Assembly (NCBI RefSeq): GCF_001431405.1
Contig: NZ_LDJL01000016.1
Coordinates: forward strand, 1 to 64,000
Direction of reading: 5' to 3'
DNA: 64,000 bases
From: Pseudoxanthomonas dokdonensis
Lineage (GTDB): Bacteria > Pseudomonadota > Gammaproteobacteria > Xanthomonadales > Xanthomonadaceae
Part shown: piece after piece, positions 9,000 through 18,768 of the stretch
Numbering within the stretch: position 1 is the first letter of the stretch
Layout: each line of letters starts with the position of its first letter
Notes under the pieces: model-generated
Told to the model about the DNA's origin: nothing
The model's input: the letters and a program-made list of their open reading frames with translations, nothing else
The model's database searches: none
Program-made: the position numbers and the translations under genes

Positions 9000-9539
9000 A
9001 TGGCAGAAGAACAGCGTGGCCCGCGTGGCCGTGATCGCAATCGCGAAGAAAAAGTCGACGATGGCATGATTGAAAAGCTGGTCGCGGTCAACCGCGTCAG
9101 CAAGACCGTCAAGGGCGGTCGCCAGTTCACCTTCACCGCGTTGACGGTGGTCGGTGACGGCAACGGCAAGATCGGCTTCGGCTATGGCAAGGCGCGCGAA
9201 GTGCCGGTCGCCATCCAGAAGTCGATGGAATATGCGCGCAAGGGCATGCTCAACGTCGACCTCAACAACGGCACCTTGTGGCACCCGGTCAAGGCCGGCC
9301 ACGGCGCTGCCCGCGTCTACATGCAGCCTGCTTCTGAAGGTACCGGTGTGATTGCCGGTGGCGCCATGCGCGCCGTGCTGGAAGCCGTTGGCGTCAAGAA
9401 CGTGCTGGCCAAGGCCGTTGGTTCGCGTAATCCCATCAACCTGGTGCGTGCGACCCTGCGTGGCCTGGAAGAAATGCAGTCGCCGGCCCGCATCGCGGCC
9501 AAGCGCGGCAAGAAGGTGGAGGAACTAAACCATGGCTAA
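9000..9539 (+). CDS. rpsE: 30S ribosomal protein S5
   Basis: A 179-residue S5 at the mRNA entry site, important for decoding fidelity. It has the dsRBD-like N-domain with [17 protein letters not shown] and [18 protein letters not shown], then the C-domain [31 protein letters not shown] gives the start at 9000. Its 3' end overlaps rpmD by 8 nt. Confidence 0.98.
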   Translation: MAEEQRGPRGRDRNREEKVDDGMIEKLVAVNRVSKTVKGGRQFTFTALTVVGDGNGKIGFGYGKAREVPVAIQKSMEYARKGMLNVDLNNGTLWHPVKAGHGAARVYMQPASEGTGVIAGGAMRAVLEAVGVKNVLAKAVGSRNPINLVRATLRGLEEMQSPARIAAKRGKKVEELNHG

Positions 9540-9723
9540 TGAGTCCAACAAGACTGTCAAGGTGCGCCTGGTGCGTGGCCTGCGTGGTTCCCAGTCGCGC
9601 CACCGCCTGTCGGTGAAGGCGCTGGGCCTGAACAAGCTCAACGATGTGCGTGAACTGAAGGACAGCCCGCAGGTGCGCGGCCTGATCGCCAAGGTCCACT
9701 ACCTCGTCAAGGTCGAGGAGTAA
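9532..9723 (+). CDS. rpmD: 50S ribosomal protein L30
   Basis: A 63-residue L30 of ferredoxin-like fold. [27 protein letters not shown] and the helix with [16 protein letters not shown] are the family pattern. The start codon lies inside the rpsE coding end (8-nt overlap), with GGAGG in the rpsE sequence acting as the ribosome binding site. Confidence 0.96.
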   Translation: MANESNKTVKVRLVRGLRGSQSRHRLSVKALGLNKLNDVRELKDSPQVRGLIAKVHYLVKVEE

Positions 9724-9728
9724 TCCAG

Positions 9729-10166
9729 ATGCAACTCAATACATTGAAGCCCGCTGACGGCGCCCGTACCGAACCCCGCCGCGTTGGCCGTGGTATCGGT
9801 TCCGGCCTGGGCAAGACCTGCGGCCGCGGCCACAAGGGTTCGTTCGCGCGCTCCGGCAAGGGCAAGATCAAGGCCAAGTTCGAAGGCGGCCAGATGCCTT
9901 TGATCAAGCGCCTGCCCAAGGTCGGTTTCCGCTCCAAGCTGAAGAAGGACACCGCTGAAGTGCTGTCCTACGAACTGGACAAGCTGGAAGCCGGCACCAT
10001 CGATTTCGCCGCCCTGCGTGCCGCCAAGCTGGTGCCCAGCACCGCCAAGCGTGCCAAGGTGGTGTTGAAGGGTGAATTCAGCAAGAAGTTCGTGCTGAAG
10101 GGCGTGCTGGCAACCGCTGGCGCCAAGGCTGCAATCGAAGCTGCCGGCGGCAGCGTAGAGGAGTAA
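9729..10166 (+). CDS. rplO: 50S ribosomal protein L15
   Basis: A 145-residue L15, a late assembly protein with a long Gly/Lys/Arg-rich N-terminal extension ([21 protein letters not shown]) that penetrates 23S r[21 protein letters not shown] and the compact C-terminal domain follow. It is 5 nt behind rpmD and 7 nt ahead of secY, the usual order. Confidence 0.98.
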   Translation: MQLNTLKPADGARTEPRRVGRGIGSGLGKTCGRGHKGSFARSGKGKIKAKFEGGQMPLIKRLPKVGFRSKLKKDTAEVLSYELDKLEAGTIDFAALRAAKLVPSTAKRAKVVLKGEFSKKFVLKGVLATAGAKAAIEAAGGSVEE

Positions 10167-10173
10167 GACACGC

Positions 10174-11532
10174 ATGGCGCAGGGTAACGTCGCAGGTGCG
10201 CTGGCAGGCGCGGGCAAGTTCACTGAGCTTCGCCAGCGGTTGCTGTTTGTCCTGGGCGCGTTGATCGTCTATCGCATCGGCTGTTTCGTGCCGGTGCCGG
10301 GCGTCAACCCCGATGCCATGCTGGCAATGATGCAGGCGCAAGGCGGCGGTATCGTGGACATGTTCAACATGTTCTCGGGCGGCGCCTTGCACCGCTTCAG
10401 CATTTTCGCGCTGAACGTCATGCCGTACATTTCCGCATCCATCGTGATGCAGTTGGCCGTGCACATCTTCCCGAGCCTCAAGGCGATGCAGAAGGAAGGC
10501 GAGTCCGGCCGTCGCAAGGTCACCCAGTACTCGCGCATCGGCGCGGTGTTGCTGGCGGTGGTGCAGGGCGGCAGCATTGCCACCGCCCTGCAGAACCAGG
10601 TCGCCCCGGGCGGCATGCCGGTGGTCTACGCGCCGGGCATGGGCTTCGTGCTGACCGCCGTGGTCGCGTTGACCGCGGGCACCATCTTCCTGATGTGGAT
10701 CGGTGAGCAGGTCACTGAACGCGGCATCGGCAACGGTGTCTCGCTGATCATCTTCGCTGGTATCGTCGCTGGCCTGCCGGCCGCGGTGATGCACACCATT
10801 ACCGCCTTCCGTGATGGCACGCTGAGCTTCATCGCGTTGCTGGTCATCGTGCTGGTGGTGCTGGGCTTCACCTTTTTCGTGGTCTTCGTCGAGCGCGGCC
10901 AGCGCCGCATCACGGTCAATTACGCGCGTCGCCAGGGCGGCCGCAATGCGTACATGAACCAGACCTCGTTCCTGCCGCTCAAGCTCAACATGGCCGGCGT
11001 GATTCCGCCGATCTTCGCCTCCAGCATCCTGGCCTTCCCGGCGACGCTGGCGATGTGGTCGGGGCAGGGTGGCGAAGCCACGACCTGGCTGCAACGGATT
11101 TCCCAGGCGCTGGCGCCGGGCGAGCCGCTGCACATGATCGTGTTCGCGGCGATGATCATCGGGTTTGCGTTCTTCTACACCGCGCTGGTGTTCAATTCGA
11201 ACGAAACCGCCGACAACCTGAAAAAGTCCGGGGCGCTGATTCCGGGCATCCGCCCGGGCAAGGCCACGGCTGATTACATCGATGCGGTATTGACCCGCCT
11301 GACCGCGGTCGGCGCGGCATATCTGGTCATCGTCTGCCTGTTGCCGGAAATCATGCGCACGCAGCTGAATACCTCGTTCTATTTCGGTGGCACCTCGTTG
11401 CTGATCGTGGTCGTGGTGGTGATGGACTTCATCGCCCAGATCCAGGCGCACCTGATGTCCCACCAGTACGAAAGCCTGTTGAAGAAGGCCAACCTGAAGG
11501 GCGGCTCGCGCGGCGGTCTGGCGCGCGGCTAA
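10174..11532 (+). CDS. secY: Protein translocase subunit SecY
   Basis: A 452-residue inner-membrane channel of the Sec translocon, partner of SecE, SecG and SecA, with ten hydrophobic spans. Recognisable segments are [16 protein letters not shown] [16 protein letters not shown] in TM1, the plug/TM2 region [26 protein letters not shown], and the cytoplasmic loop with [16 protein letters not shown]. The C-terminal tail [11 protein letters not shown] is typical. It is translationally close to rplO. No rpmJ follows. Confidence 0.98.
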   Translation: MAQGNVAGALAGAGKFTELRQRLLFVLGALIVYRIGCFVPVPGVNPDAMLAMMQAQGGGIVDMFNMFSGGALHRFSIFALNVMPYISASIVMQLAVHIFPSLKAMQKEGESGRRKVTQYSRIGAVLLAVVQGGSIATALQNQVAPGGMPVVYAPGMGFVLTAVVALTAGTIFLMWIGEQVTERGIGNGVSLIIFAGIVAGLPAAVMHTITAFRDGTLSFIALLVIVLVVLGFTFFVVFVERGQRRITVNYARRQGGRNAYMNQTSFLPLKLNMAGVIPPIFASSILAFPATLAMWSGQGGEATTWLQRISQALAPGEPLHMIVFAAMIIGFAFFYTALVFNSNETADNLKKSGALIPGIRPGKATADYIDAVLTRLTAVGAAYLVIVCLLPEIMRTQLNTSFYFGGTSLLIVVVVVMDFIAQIQAHLMSHQYESLLKKANLKGGSRGGLARG

Positions 11533-11789
11533 GCCAGCAAGAACAGCGTATACTGCGAAGTCTTTCGCGGAATACCGCTCCAGCCAGGCTCCGTCCCGGC
11601 AGCGGTATTCAAAAATGGGCGGCCCGCACGGCGATCTCGCGTGTGGGTGGAACCTGATAGCCCTGCGCCAGAGTAGCGCAGGCGGCATGACACCGGCCCA
11701 GGCCGGGCCTCGTGCCAGGACGGTTCCAGCGCCGGAGCATGGGCACACTCCCCATGCCGGGCACACACTGGCCACAAGCCGGTGCGGGC

Positions 11790-11818
11790 TTCCATGTAAC
11801 CCGAGATCTTGTTACAAT
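11790..11818 (+). promoter_or_regulatory. Candidate alpha-operon promoter with palindrome
   Basis: TTCCAT (11790-11795), 17 nt, TACAAT (11813-11818), giving a leader of about 77 nt before rpsM. A near-palindrome, TGTAAC (11795-11800) and GTTACA (11811-11816) around AGATCT, fills the spacer and part of the -10. It could be an operator. Confidence 0.5.
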
Positions 11819-11845
11819 TTCCAGTTCACTCTGCCTGTCTGCCGT

Positions 11846-11861
11846 AACTCCGTCCGGAGTT
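11846..11861 (+). promoter_or_regulatory. Leader hairpin before rpsM
   Basis: AACTCCG (11846-11852) pairs with CGGAGTT (11855-11861). In E. coli the rpsM leader forms a pseudoknot bound by S4. This hairpin is in the right place, but a pseudoknot partner is not obvious to me. Confidence 0.3.
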
Positions 11862-11901
11862 GCGTCCATTCCGGCCATCAAACTCAGTTGGAGACCGCGT
11901 C

Positions 11902-12258
11902 ATGGCGCGTATTGCAGGTGTCAACCTGCCTGCCCAGAAACATGTCTGGGTGGGGCTGCAAAGCATCTACGGCATTGGCCGTACCCGTTCGAAGAAGGTC
12001 TGCGAAGCCGCAGGCGTTGCTTCGACCACCAAAATCCGTGACCTGTCCGAGCCGGAAGTCGAGCGTTTGCGCGCCGAAATCGGCAAGTACATCGTCGAAG
12101 GCGACCTCCGTCGCGAAGTGGGCATCGCCATCAAGCGTCTGATGGACCTGGGCTGCTACCGCGGCCTGCGTCATCGTCGTGGCCTGCCGCTCCGTGGCCA
12201 GCGCACCCGCACCAATGCACGTACCCGCAAGGGCCCGCGCAAAGCCATCAGGAAGTAA
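11902..12258 (+). CDS. rpsM: 30S ribosomal protein S13
   Basis: A 118-residue S13 that forms inter-subunit bridges with L5 and contacts P-site t[22 protein letters not shown] begins the protein, with YGIGRTRSK and the basic tail [17 protein letters not shown]. The frame is open for 14 codons further upstream, but 11902 gives the standard N-terminus and follows TTGGAGACC. First gene of the alpha operon. Confidence 0.98.
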   Translation: MARIAGVNLPAQKHVWVGLQSIYGIGRTRSKKVCEAAGVASTTKIRDLSEPEVERLRAEIGKYIVEGDLRREVGIAIKRLMDLGCYRGLRHRRGLPLRGQRTRTNARTRKGPRKAIRK

Positions 12259-12270
12259 GGGACGTCTATC

Positions 12271-12663
12271 ATGGCCAAGCCAGCTGCTGCTAAAGTCAAG
12301 AAGAAGATCAAGCGCGTCATCACCGATGGCGTTGCCCACGTCCACGCTTCGTTCAATAACACCATCGTCACCATCACCGACCGCCAGGGCAACGCATTGT
12401 CGTGGGCCACGTCCGGTGGTGCTGGTTTCCGTGGTTCGCGTAAATCCACCCCGTTTGCCGCCCAGGTTGCCGCTGAAAAAGCTGGCCGCGCTGCGCTGGA
12501 CTACGGCGTGAAGTCGTTGGAAGTTCGCATCAAGGGCCCAGGCCCGGGCCGTGAGTCGGCCGTGCGTTCCCTGAACAATGTTGGTTACAAGATCACCAAC
12601 ATCATCGACGTCACCCCGATTCCGCACAACGGTTGCCGTCCGCCCAAAAAGCGTCGCGTCTGA
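12271..12663 (+). CDS. rpsK: 30S ribosomal protein S11
   Basis: A 130-residue S11 of the platform, near the Shine-Dalgarno helix. The family motifs [40 protein letters not shown] and the C-terminal [15 protein letters not shown] are present. The Asn-Gly in the latter is the site of isoaspartate formation in E. coli. AAGGGACGTCTATC is upstream. Confidence 0.98.
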   Translation: MAKPAAAKVKKKIKRVITDGVAHVHASFNNTIVTITDRQGNALSWATSGGAGFRGSRKSTPFAAQVAAEKAGRAALDYGVKSLEVRIKGPGPGRESAVRSLNNVGYKITNIIDVTPIPHNGCRPPKKRRV

Positions 12664-12677
12664 GGAGCTGAGAAGAC

Positions 12678-13304
12678 ATGGCTCGTTATATTGGTCCTAC
12701 CTGTAAGCTCGCGCGTCGCGAAGGCGCCGACCTTTCCCTGAAAAGCCCGGCGCGCGCGCTGGATTCCAAGTGCAAGCTGGAGCAGAAGCCCGGCCAGCAC
12801 GGTGCGGCCCGCAAGGGCAAGCTGTCCGACTACGCCACCCAGCTGCGTGAAAAGCAGAAGGTCAAGCGTATCTACGGCCTGCTGGAGCGTCAGTTCCGCA
12901 ATTACTACAAGAAGGCGTCGACCAAGAAGGGCAACACCGGTGAAAACCTGTTGCAGCTGCTGGAAACCCGCCTGGACAACGTCATTTACCGCATGGGCTT
13001 TGCAGTGACCCGTCCGGCTGCCCGTCAGCTGGTCTCTCACCGCGGCGTGCTGGTCAATGGCAAGTCGGTCAACCTGCCGTCCTACCAGGTCAAGGCGGGC
13101 GATTCGATCGAACTGTCCGAACGCGCCCAGAAGCAGTTGCGCGTGCAGGAGTCTTTGACTGTTGCCGAACAACTGGACCTCAGCCCGTCGTGGGTTGAAG
13201 TCGACTCCAAGAAGTTCAGCGGTGTCTTCAAATCGGTGCCGGAGCGTTCTGATCTGCCTTCCGACATCAACGAAGCGCTGATCATCGAGTTGTACTCGAA
13301 GTAA
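12678..13304 (+). CDS. rpsD: 30S ribosomal protein S4
   Basis: A 208-residue S4, a primary assembly protein and in E. coli the repressor of the alpha operon. [16 protein letters not shown] starts it, and the S4 RNA-binding domain with [23 protein letters not shown] is at about residues 95-160. Only two Cys occur in the N-terminal region, so the four-Cys zinc site of some homologues is absent. Confidence 0.98.
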   Translation: MARYIGPTCKLARREGADLSLKSPARALDSKCKLEQKPGQHGAARKGKLSDYATQLREKQKVKRIYGLLERQFRNYYKKASTKKGNTGENLLQLLETRLDNVIYRMGFAVTRPAARQLVSHRGVLVNGKSVNLPSYQVKAGDSIELSERAQKQLRVQESLTVAEQLDLSPSWVEVDSKKFSGVFKSVPERSDLPSDINEALIIELYSK

Positions 13305-13356
13305 TCCATTCACCGCCCCCCCGGCCCGGCCGGGGGATCGCAGGAGACAAAGCAAC

Positions 13357-14355
13357 ATGACGGGTATCACTCAGCAAGTGCTACGCCCCCGCGGCCCGCA
13401 AATCGAACGTATTACCGACAATCGCGCCAAGGTTGTCATCGAGCCGCTGGAACGCGGCTACGGTCATACTCTCGGCAATGCGCTGCGTCGCGTGCTGCTG
13501 TCGTCCATCCCCGGCTTTGCCATTACGGAAGTCGAGATTGACGGCGTGCTGCACGAGTACAGCACCATCGAGGGCCTGCAGGAAGACGTGCTTGAAGTTC
13601 TGTTGAACCTCAAGGATGTCGCCATCCGCATCCACACCGGCGACAGCTCCACCCTGACCCTGACCAAGCAGGGCCCGGGCGTCGTCACCGCCGGCGACAT
13701 CAAGACCGACCACAACGTCGAGATCCTGAATCCGGACCTGGTCATCTGCAACCTGACCAAGGAAACCGCGCTGAACATGCGCTTGAAGATCGAGCGCGGT
13801 TTTGGCTACCAGCCGGCTGCTGCGCGCCGTCACCCGGACGATGAAACCCGCACCATTGGTCGCCTGGTCTTGGACGCTTCGTTCTCGCCGGTCCGCCGTG
13901 TCGCCTATGCCGTGGAAGCGGCGCGCGTCGAGCAGCGTACCGACCTGGACAAGCTGGTCCTGGACATCGAAACCAACGGCACCATCGATGCCGAGGAAGC
14001 CGTGCGCACCGCCGCCGACATCCTCAGCGATCAGCTGTCGGTGTTCGGTGACTTCACCCATCGCCAGCGTGGCGAAGCCAAGCCGTCGCCGACCGGCGTC
14101 GACCCGGTGCTGCTGCGTCCGATCGATGATCTGGAACTGACGGTCCGTTCGGCCAACTGCCTGAAGGCGGAAAGCATCTACTACATCGGTGATCTGATCC
14201 AGAAGACCGAAGTGGAACTGCTGAAGACGCCGAACCTGGGCAAGAAGTCGCTGACCGAGATCAAGGAAGTCCTCGCCCAGCGCGGTCTTTCGCTCGGCAT
14301 GAAGCTGGAAAACTGGCCGCCGGCCGGTGTTGCCCAGCACGGCATGCTCGGCTGA
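13357..14355 (+). CDS. rpoA: RNA polymerase alpha subunit
   Basis: A 332-residue alpha subunit. The N-terminal domain (about 1-235) with [23 protein letters not shown] drives dimerisation and beta/beta' assembly. The C-terminal domain (about 250-320) with [21 protein letters not shown] contains the arginine that contacts UP-element DNA and activators. CAGGAGACAAAGCAAC precedes the ATG. Unusually long spacers flank it (52 nt before, 185 nt after). Confidence 0.98.
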   Translation: MTGITQQVLRPRGPQIERITDNRAKVVIEPLERGYGHTLGNALRRVLLSSIPGFAITEVEIDGVLHEYSTIEGLQEDVLEVLLNLKDVAIRIHTGDSSTLTLTKQGPGVVTAGDIKTDHNVEILNPDLVICNLTKETALNMRLKIERGFGYQPAAARRHPDDETRTIGRLVLDASFSPVRRVAYAVEAARVEQRTDLDKLVLDIETNGTIDAEEAVRTAADILSDQLSVFGDFTHRQRGEAKPSPTGVDPVLLRPIDDLELTVRSANCLKAESIYYIGDLIQKTEVELLKTPNLGKKSLTEIKEVLAQRGLSLGMKLENWPPAGVAQHGMLG

Positions 14356-14369
14356 TGCAGTAAACCCAG

Positions 14370-14395
14370 TCCCGCGCATGCCTGCATGCGCGGGA
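14370..14395 (+). promoter_or_regulatory. Perfect 12-bp hairpin between rpoA and rplQ
   Basis: TCCCGCGCATGC (14370-14381) and GCATGCGCGGGA (14384-14395) are exact inverse complements around CT. No T-tract follows. It may lower rplQ expression relative to rpoA, stabilise the rpoA mRNA end, or be a processing site. Confidence 0.5.
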
Positions 14396-14540
14396 TTGTC
14401 CACACCGACGGGCCCCAAGGTCCGCGGCAAGCCGCCCACGGAGGGTGCGGTCAGGGCCATCCGCAGTCCAAGTTCCAACGCCAGGACGGCGACAGCGATT
14501 CCCAGCAGTTTCAACATTCTCTTTATCAGGAACCACGACC

Positions 14541-14912
14541 ATGCGTCACCAGAAATCCGGCCGCAAGTTCAGCCGCACCAGCGCCCATCGCGATGCGATG
14601 TTCAGCAACATGGCAGCCTCGCTGATCAAGCACGGCCTCATCCGCACCACCCTGCCCAAGGCGAAGGAACTTCGTCGCGTGGCCGAACCACTCATTACCC
14701 TGGCCAAGGTCGATGGCGTCGCCAATCGCCGCCTGGCTTTCTCGCGCCTGCGCGACAAAGAAGCCGTGGGCACGCTGTTCACCACCCTGGGCCCGCGCTA
14801 CCAGTCGCGTCCGGGCGGTTACCTGCGCATCCTGAAGTGCGGTTTCCGCGCTGGCGACAACGCGCCGATGGCCTACGTCGAACTGATGGATCGCCCTGAA
14901 GCCGCCGAATAA
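14541..14912 (+). CDS. rplQ: 50S ribosomal protein L17
   Basis: A 123-residue L17. [21 protein letters not shown] is the family N-terminus and [24 protein letters not shown] the C-terminus. The frame is open upstream to 14445, but the ATG at 14541 gives the normal length and follows CAGGAACCACGACC. Last gene of the ribosomal cluster, closed by a strong terminator. Confidence 0.98.
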   Translation: MRHQKSGRKFSRTSAHRDAMFSNMAASLIKHGLIRTTLPKAKELRRVAEPLITLAKVDGVANRRLAFSRLRDKEAVGTLFTTLGPRYQSRPGGYLRILKCGFRAGDNAPMAYVELMDRPEAAE

Positions 14913-14932
14913 GCGCTTCGCGATTCGACATG

Positions 14933-14967
14933 AAAAACCCCGGCCTGGCCGGGGTTTTTTGTTTTTT
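14933..14967 (+). terminator. Terminator of the ribosomal protein cluster
   Basis: AAAAACCCCGGCC (14933-14945) and GGCCGGGGTTTTT (14947-14959) form a perfect GC-rich stem followed by TGTTTTTT. A textbook intrinsic terminator. Confidence 0.9.
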
Positions 14968-15015
14968 GCCGATGGGCGGTGATAATGCTGCGTCATCCCC
15001 GTCGAACATGGACCC

Positions 15016-15531
15016 ATGAACCCCTTCCGCTGGTCGTTCCGCGCACAGTTCTTCCTTGGCTTCCTGGCCTGCGTCGCGTTGTTGGCGTACGCGTTGTACC
15101 TGGAGCATTACCAGCATCTGGTGCCGTGTCCGCTGTGCACGTTCCAGCGCGGCGCGTTTGCCCTGCTTGGGCTGGTGTTCCTGCTGGGGGCACTGGCCGG
15201 CCCCCGCCGCAAGGGCGGACGCGGCGCGTTCGGGCTGTTCGCGCTGGCCGCTGCCGGGCTGGGCATCGCGATTGCCGGGCGCCACGTATGGATGCAGTCG
15301 TTGCCGCCCGATCAGGTACCGGCCTGCGGTCCCGACCTGGCGTACATGATGGACGCGTTTCCGTTGGCGGACGTGCTCAAGCAGGTCCTCAGTGGCTCCG
15401 GCCAGTGTGCGGTGGTTGATTGGAGTTTCCTCGGCCTGGCGATGCCGGCCTGGAGCCTGATCTGTTTCGTCGTCCTTGCGCTCTGGGCGCTGTTCGCCGG
15501 TTTCAGCCACCGCAAGTCGCGTTTCGCCTGA
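15016..15531 (+). CDS. dsbB: Disulfide bond formation protein DsbB
   Basis: A 171-residue inner-membrane quinone reductase that reoxidises periplasmic DsbA. Four hydrophobic spans are visible. The first periplasmic cysteine pair is the CPLC motif at Cys38/Cys41, and the second is Cys104 (PACGPD) and Cys131 (GQCAV), matching the E. coli arrangement. The start follows the cluster terminator by about 50 nt. Length and all four redox cysteines are normal, so it is probably functional. Confidence 0.95.
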   Translation: MNPFRWSFRAQFFLGFLACVALLAYALYLEHYQHLVPCPLCTFQRGAFALLGLVFLLGALAGPRRKGGRGAFGLFALAAAGLGIAIAGRHVWMQSLPPDQVPACGPDLAYMMDAFPLADVLKQVLSGSGQCAVVDWSFLGLAMPAWSLICFVVLALWALFAGFSHRKSRFA

Positions 15532-15568
15532 CCCGTTTCCAGCATCGCCTGCATCCAGGACCCCACCC

Positions 15569-16951
15569 ATGAGTACCCCCGCGCCCTCATTGTCCACTGT
15601 TTCGGCAGACTGGGCTCCCGACTCCTGGCGTTCGCGCCCGGCCATGCAGTTGCCGACGTATCCGGACCCGGTGGCGCTGGAAGACGCGCTTGCCGAGCTG
15701 CGCCAGTTGCCGCCGCTGGTGACCTCGTGGGAAATCTTTTCGCTGAAGAAGCAACTGGCCGAAGCGCAGGAAGGCAAACGCTTCCTGCTGCAGGGCGGTG
15801 ATTGCGCGGAGAGCTTCAGCGACTGCGAATCGGGGCTGATTTCCAATCGCCTCAAGGTGTTGCTGCAGATGAGCCTGGTGCTGGTCCACGGCCTGCGCCT
15901 GCCGGTGGTGCGGGTGGGACGGTTTGCCGGCCAGTACGCCAAGCCACGCTCGGCCGATACCGAAACCCGTGGCGACATCACCCTGCCCAGTTATCGCGGC
16001 GATCTGGTCAACCAGCCGGCGTTTACCGAGGCCGCGCGGGTTCCGGATCCACGGCGGATGATCAAGGCGCATGCGCGCAGCGCGATGACGATGAATTTCG
16101 TGCGTGCGTTGATCGATGGTGGCTTTGCCGATCTGCACCATCCCGAGTACTGGAACCTCAACTGGGTCGGCTATTCGCCACTGGCCCGGGAATACCAGCA
16201 CATGGTGACCTCGATTGGCGACGCGGTGCGATTCATGGAAACCCTGTCCGGGGTCGAGGTCTACAACCTCAACCGGATCGATTTCTACACCTCGCATGAA
16301 GCGCTGCTGCTGCCGTACGAAGAAGCCCTGACCCGTGAAGTGCCGCGCCAGCATGGCTGGTTCAACCTCAGCACCCACTTTCCCTGGATCGGCATGCGTA
16401 CGGCCGCCCTGGATGGCGCGCACGTGGAATACCTGCGTGGCGTGCGCAACCCGATTGGCATCAAGATCGGACCTTCGGTGCAGCCTGACCAGTTGTTGCG
16501 GCTGATGGATGTGTTGAATCCCGATGACGAACCCGGCCGGCTGACCTTCATCCACCGGATGGGCGCGGCGCAGATCGCCGACAAGTTGCCGCCGCTGCTG
16601 CAGGCGGTCCAGCGCGACGGTCGCCGCGTGCTGTGGGTCTGCGACCCGATGCACGGCAATACCGAAAGCACCGCCAATGGCTTCAAGACACGGCGTTTCG
16701 ACAACATCCGCGGCGAGGTCGAGCAATCGTTCGATCTGCATGCCGCGGCTGGCACGCGCCTGGGTGGCGTGCATCTGGAATTGACCGGTGAAGACGTGAC
16801 CGAGTGCACCGGCGGCGCCCGCGAGCTGACTGAGGTCGATCTGGAGCGCGCCTATCGCTCCACGGTTGATCCGCGCTTGAACTACGAGCAGTCGCTGGAA
16901 ATCGCGATGTCGATCGTGCGCAAGCAATCGCAGCAGGCGCCGGCGAAGTAG
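15569..16951 (+). CDS. Class II 3-deoxy-7-phosphoheptulonate (DAHP) synthase
   Basis: A 460-residue first enzyme of the shikimate pathway, condensing phosphoenolpyruvate and erythrose 4-phosphate. It is the plant-like class II (AroAII) type rather than the enteric AroFGH type. LQGGDCAESF with metal-ligand Cys79, RVGRFAGQYAKPRS, YWNLNWVG and WVCDPMHGNT are visible. The open frame extends upstream into dsbB, but the ATG at 15569 gives the expected N-terminus. Class II enzymes also occur in secondary metabolite clusters, but no such neighbours are here, so a housekeeping aromatic role is likely. Confidence 0.93.
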   Translation: MSTPAPSLSTVSADWAPDSWRSRPAMQLPTYPDPVALEDALAELRQLPPLVTSWEIFSLKKQLAEAQEGKRFLLQGGDCAESFSDCESGLISNRLKVLLQMSLVLVHGLRLPVVRVGRFAGQYAKPRSADTETRGDITLPSYRGDLVNQPAFTEAARVPDPRRMIKAHARSAMTMNFVRALIDGGFADLHHPEYWNLNWVGYSPLAREYQHMVTSIGDAVRFMETLSGVEVYNLNRIDFYTSHEALLLPYEEALTREVPRQHGWFNLSTHFPWIGMRTAALDGAHVEYLRGVRNPIGIKIGPSVQPDQLLRLMDVLNPDDEPGRLTFIHRMGAAQIADKLPPLLQAVQRDGRRVLWVCDPMHGNTESTANGFKTRRFDNIRGEVEQSFDLHAAAGTRLGGVHLELTGEDVTECTGGARELTEVDLERAYRSTVDPRLNYEQSLEIAMSIVRKQSQQAPAK

Positions 16952-17086
16952 ACCCGCTCACTGTAGAGCCCGCTTGCGCGTGCATGGCGCGTGGAAAATC
17001 CCGTCGCGCCATCGATTGGCAAACCACTGCGGTTGAGCATTGCCGCAGGAGGCAGAGGGCCGGTACCTGTCCGGCATCGGCCAGGC

Positions 17087-18718
17087 TTACTGGCGCAGGG
17101 GCAGGGTAGGGGCGTATTCCGGCGGCTTGCGTGCCCGGGTCAGCTGCTCGTAGGCGTAGCCCAGCTCGATCAGGCGGGGCTCGCTCCAAGCGGTGCCCAT
17201 GAACACGATACCCAGCGGCAGTCCGTTGCTGCGCCCCATCGGCACGGTCAGGCTGGGATAGCCGGCCACCGCGGCGGCGCCATAACCGGCGCCGGGGAAG
17301 TCATCGCCGGCCTTGTGATCGGTCAGCCAGGCCGGGCCGGTGGCCGGCGCGATCAGCGCGTCCAGGCGCTGGGCCTTGAGTGCGGCGTCGATGCCTTCCG
17401 GGCCAGCCAGCCGGCGGGCCTTGCTGCGCGCGCTGATGTAGGCGCTTTCGCCGAGGCCACCCTTGGCATTGGCCTGCTCGAACAGCTCCTGACCGAACAA
17501 CGGCATCTCCGATTGCCGGTACTGCTGGTTGAATCCGATCAACTGGCTCAAGGTGGTCAGCGGCGCGTTGTGCTCGCGCAGGTATTTTTCCAGACCGAAC
17601 TTGAACTCGTACAACAGCGTTTCCATTTCCGCCTCATCCCACTGGCCATCGGTGGGGATTTCCGCATCAACCACGGTGGCGCCGGCATCGCGCATGACCC
17701 GGATCGCTTCTTCCATGGCAGCCGCGGCATCGGGATGGATCGCGAATTTGCTGCGCAGGACGCCAATGCGCGCGCCTTTCAGTGCTGCTGGATCCAGCCG
17801 CGACGGGTAATCCAGGGCCGAATTCCACGCTGCGTTCTGGGTTGCCGCGTCATGCGGATCACGGCCGGCCAGTGCGTTGAGCAGCAGCGCCGCGTCGGCC
17901 ACGCTGCGGGTAATGGGGCCGGCGGTGTCCTGGCTGTGGGAAATCGGAATGATGCCGTCGCGGCTGACCAGCCCGACGGTCGGCTTCAGCCCGACCACGC
18001 CATTGACCGCGGCCGGACAGATGATGCTGCCATCGGTTTCGGTGCCGATGCTGGCGGCGGCCAGGTTGGCCGAGGTGGCGACCGCGCTGCCCGAGCTCGA
18101 ACCGCACGGATTGCGGTCCAGCGCATACGGATTGAGGGTCTGCCCGCCACGCGCGCTCCAGCCCGAGCTGGAATGGCTGGAACGGAAATTGGCCCATTCG
18201 CTGAGGTTGGTCTTGCCGAGAATGACCGCGCCTGCTTCGCGCAGGCGGGCGACCAGGAACGCATCGCTGTGCGGATGGAAATCCTTCAACGCCAGCGAGC
18301 CGGCCGAATTGACCATCGGCACTGCGTCGATGTTGTCTTTCAGCAGGATCGGAATGCCATGCAACGGTCCGCGCACGACGTTGTTCTTGCGCTCCATGTC
18401 GCGCAGCGAGGCTTCCTTCAGTGCATCCGGATTGGTTTCGATGACCGCCTTCAGCCGTGGGCCGGCCTGGTCGACGGCCTGAATCCGATCCAGATAGGCC
18501 TGGGTCAAGGTACGACTGTCCAGCTCACCGTTCTGCATCCGTGTCTGCAGATCGGTGATATCCATTTCGGCATAGGCGAAATCGGTCGGTGCAGTGGTCG
18601 CCGCGTCGCTGGCAGGGGCCGGTTCGGCCGCCGGTGTCGAGGTCGACGTGGAGGTCGTGGTGGGCTGGCAGGCCGCCAACAGCGTGACGATGGCCAGTGC
18701 TGGCAGGCTCAGGCGCAT
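17087..18718 (-). CDS. Peptide amidase-like lipoprotein (amidase signature family)
   Basis: A 543-residue amidase-signature hydrolase with a lipoprotein signal (LAAC, Cys17) and a Thr/Ser/Ala-rich tether to about residue 45. The catalytic elements are all present: Lys in GIPILLKDNID, the Ser of CGSSSGSA and the Ser of GTETDGSIICP. The segments GVVGLKPTVGLVSRDGIIP, AGPEGIDAAL and VAGYPSLTVPMG closely resemble peptide amidase of Stenotrophomonas maltophilia, which removes C-terminal amides from peptides. A membrane-anchored periplasmic location is inferred from the lipobox. AAGGGA lies before the ATG. It is co-directional with the DUF2127-like gene and typA upstream. Confidence 0.9.
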   Translation of the reverse strand: MRLSLPALAIVTLLAACQPTTTSTSTSTPAAEPAPASDAATTAPTDFAYAEMDITDLQTRMQNGELDSRTLTQAYLDRIQAVDQAGPRLKAVIETNPDALKEASLRDMERKNNVVRGPLHGIPILLKDNIDAVPMVNSAGSLALKDFHPHSDAFLVARLREAGAVILGKTNLSEWANFRSSHSSSGWSARGGQTLNPYALDRNPCGSSSGSAVATSANLAAASIGTETDGSIICPAAVNGVVGLKPTVGLVSRDGIIPISHSQDTAGPITRSVADAALLLNALAGRDPHDAATQNAAWNSALDYPSRLDPAALKGARIGVLRSKFAIHPDAAAAMEEAIRVMRDAGATVVDAEIPTDGQWDEAEMETLLYEFKFGLEKYLREHNAPLTTLSQLIGFNQQYRQSEMPLFGQELFEQANAKGGLGESAYISARSKARRLAGPEGIDAALKAQRLDALIAPATGPAWLTDHKAGDDFPGAGYGAAAVAGYPSLTVPMGRSNGLPLGIVFMGTAWSEPRLIELGYAYEQLTRARKPPEYAPTLPLRQ

Positions 18719-18768
18719 GGCAATTCCCTTTGAGGATGTTGCGAGGCTACGAGGCCGTGCCGGGCACG

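Larger units (their letters stand above)
11533..11901 (+). other. secY-rpsM intergenic region without rpmJ
   Basis: 369 nt with no credible coding sequence. In E. coli the 38-residue L36 gene rpmJ lies here, but I find no CXXC-bearing L36 frame. The gap holds a 10-bp inverted repeat (GAATACCGCT at 11570-11579 with AGCGGTATTC at 11601-11610), a 7-bp hairpin (GCATGGG/CCCATGC, 11737-11757) and the alpha-operon promoter candidate listed separately. Confidence 0.6.

Noticed and set aside
16963..16998. GTAG-containing REP-like element after the DAHP synthase gene
   Set aside because: GTAGAGCCC resembles the ends of Stenotrophomonas GTAG repeats, but no matching stem follows and no second copy was seen.
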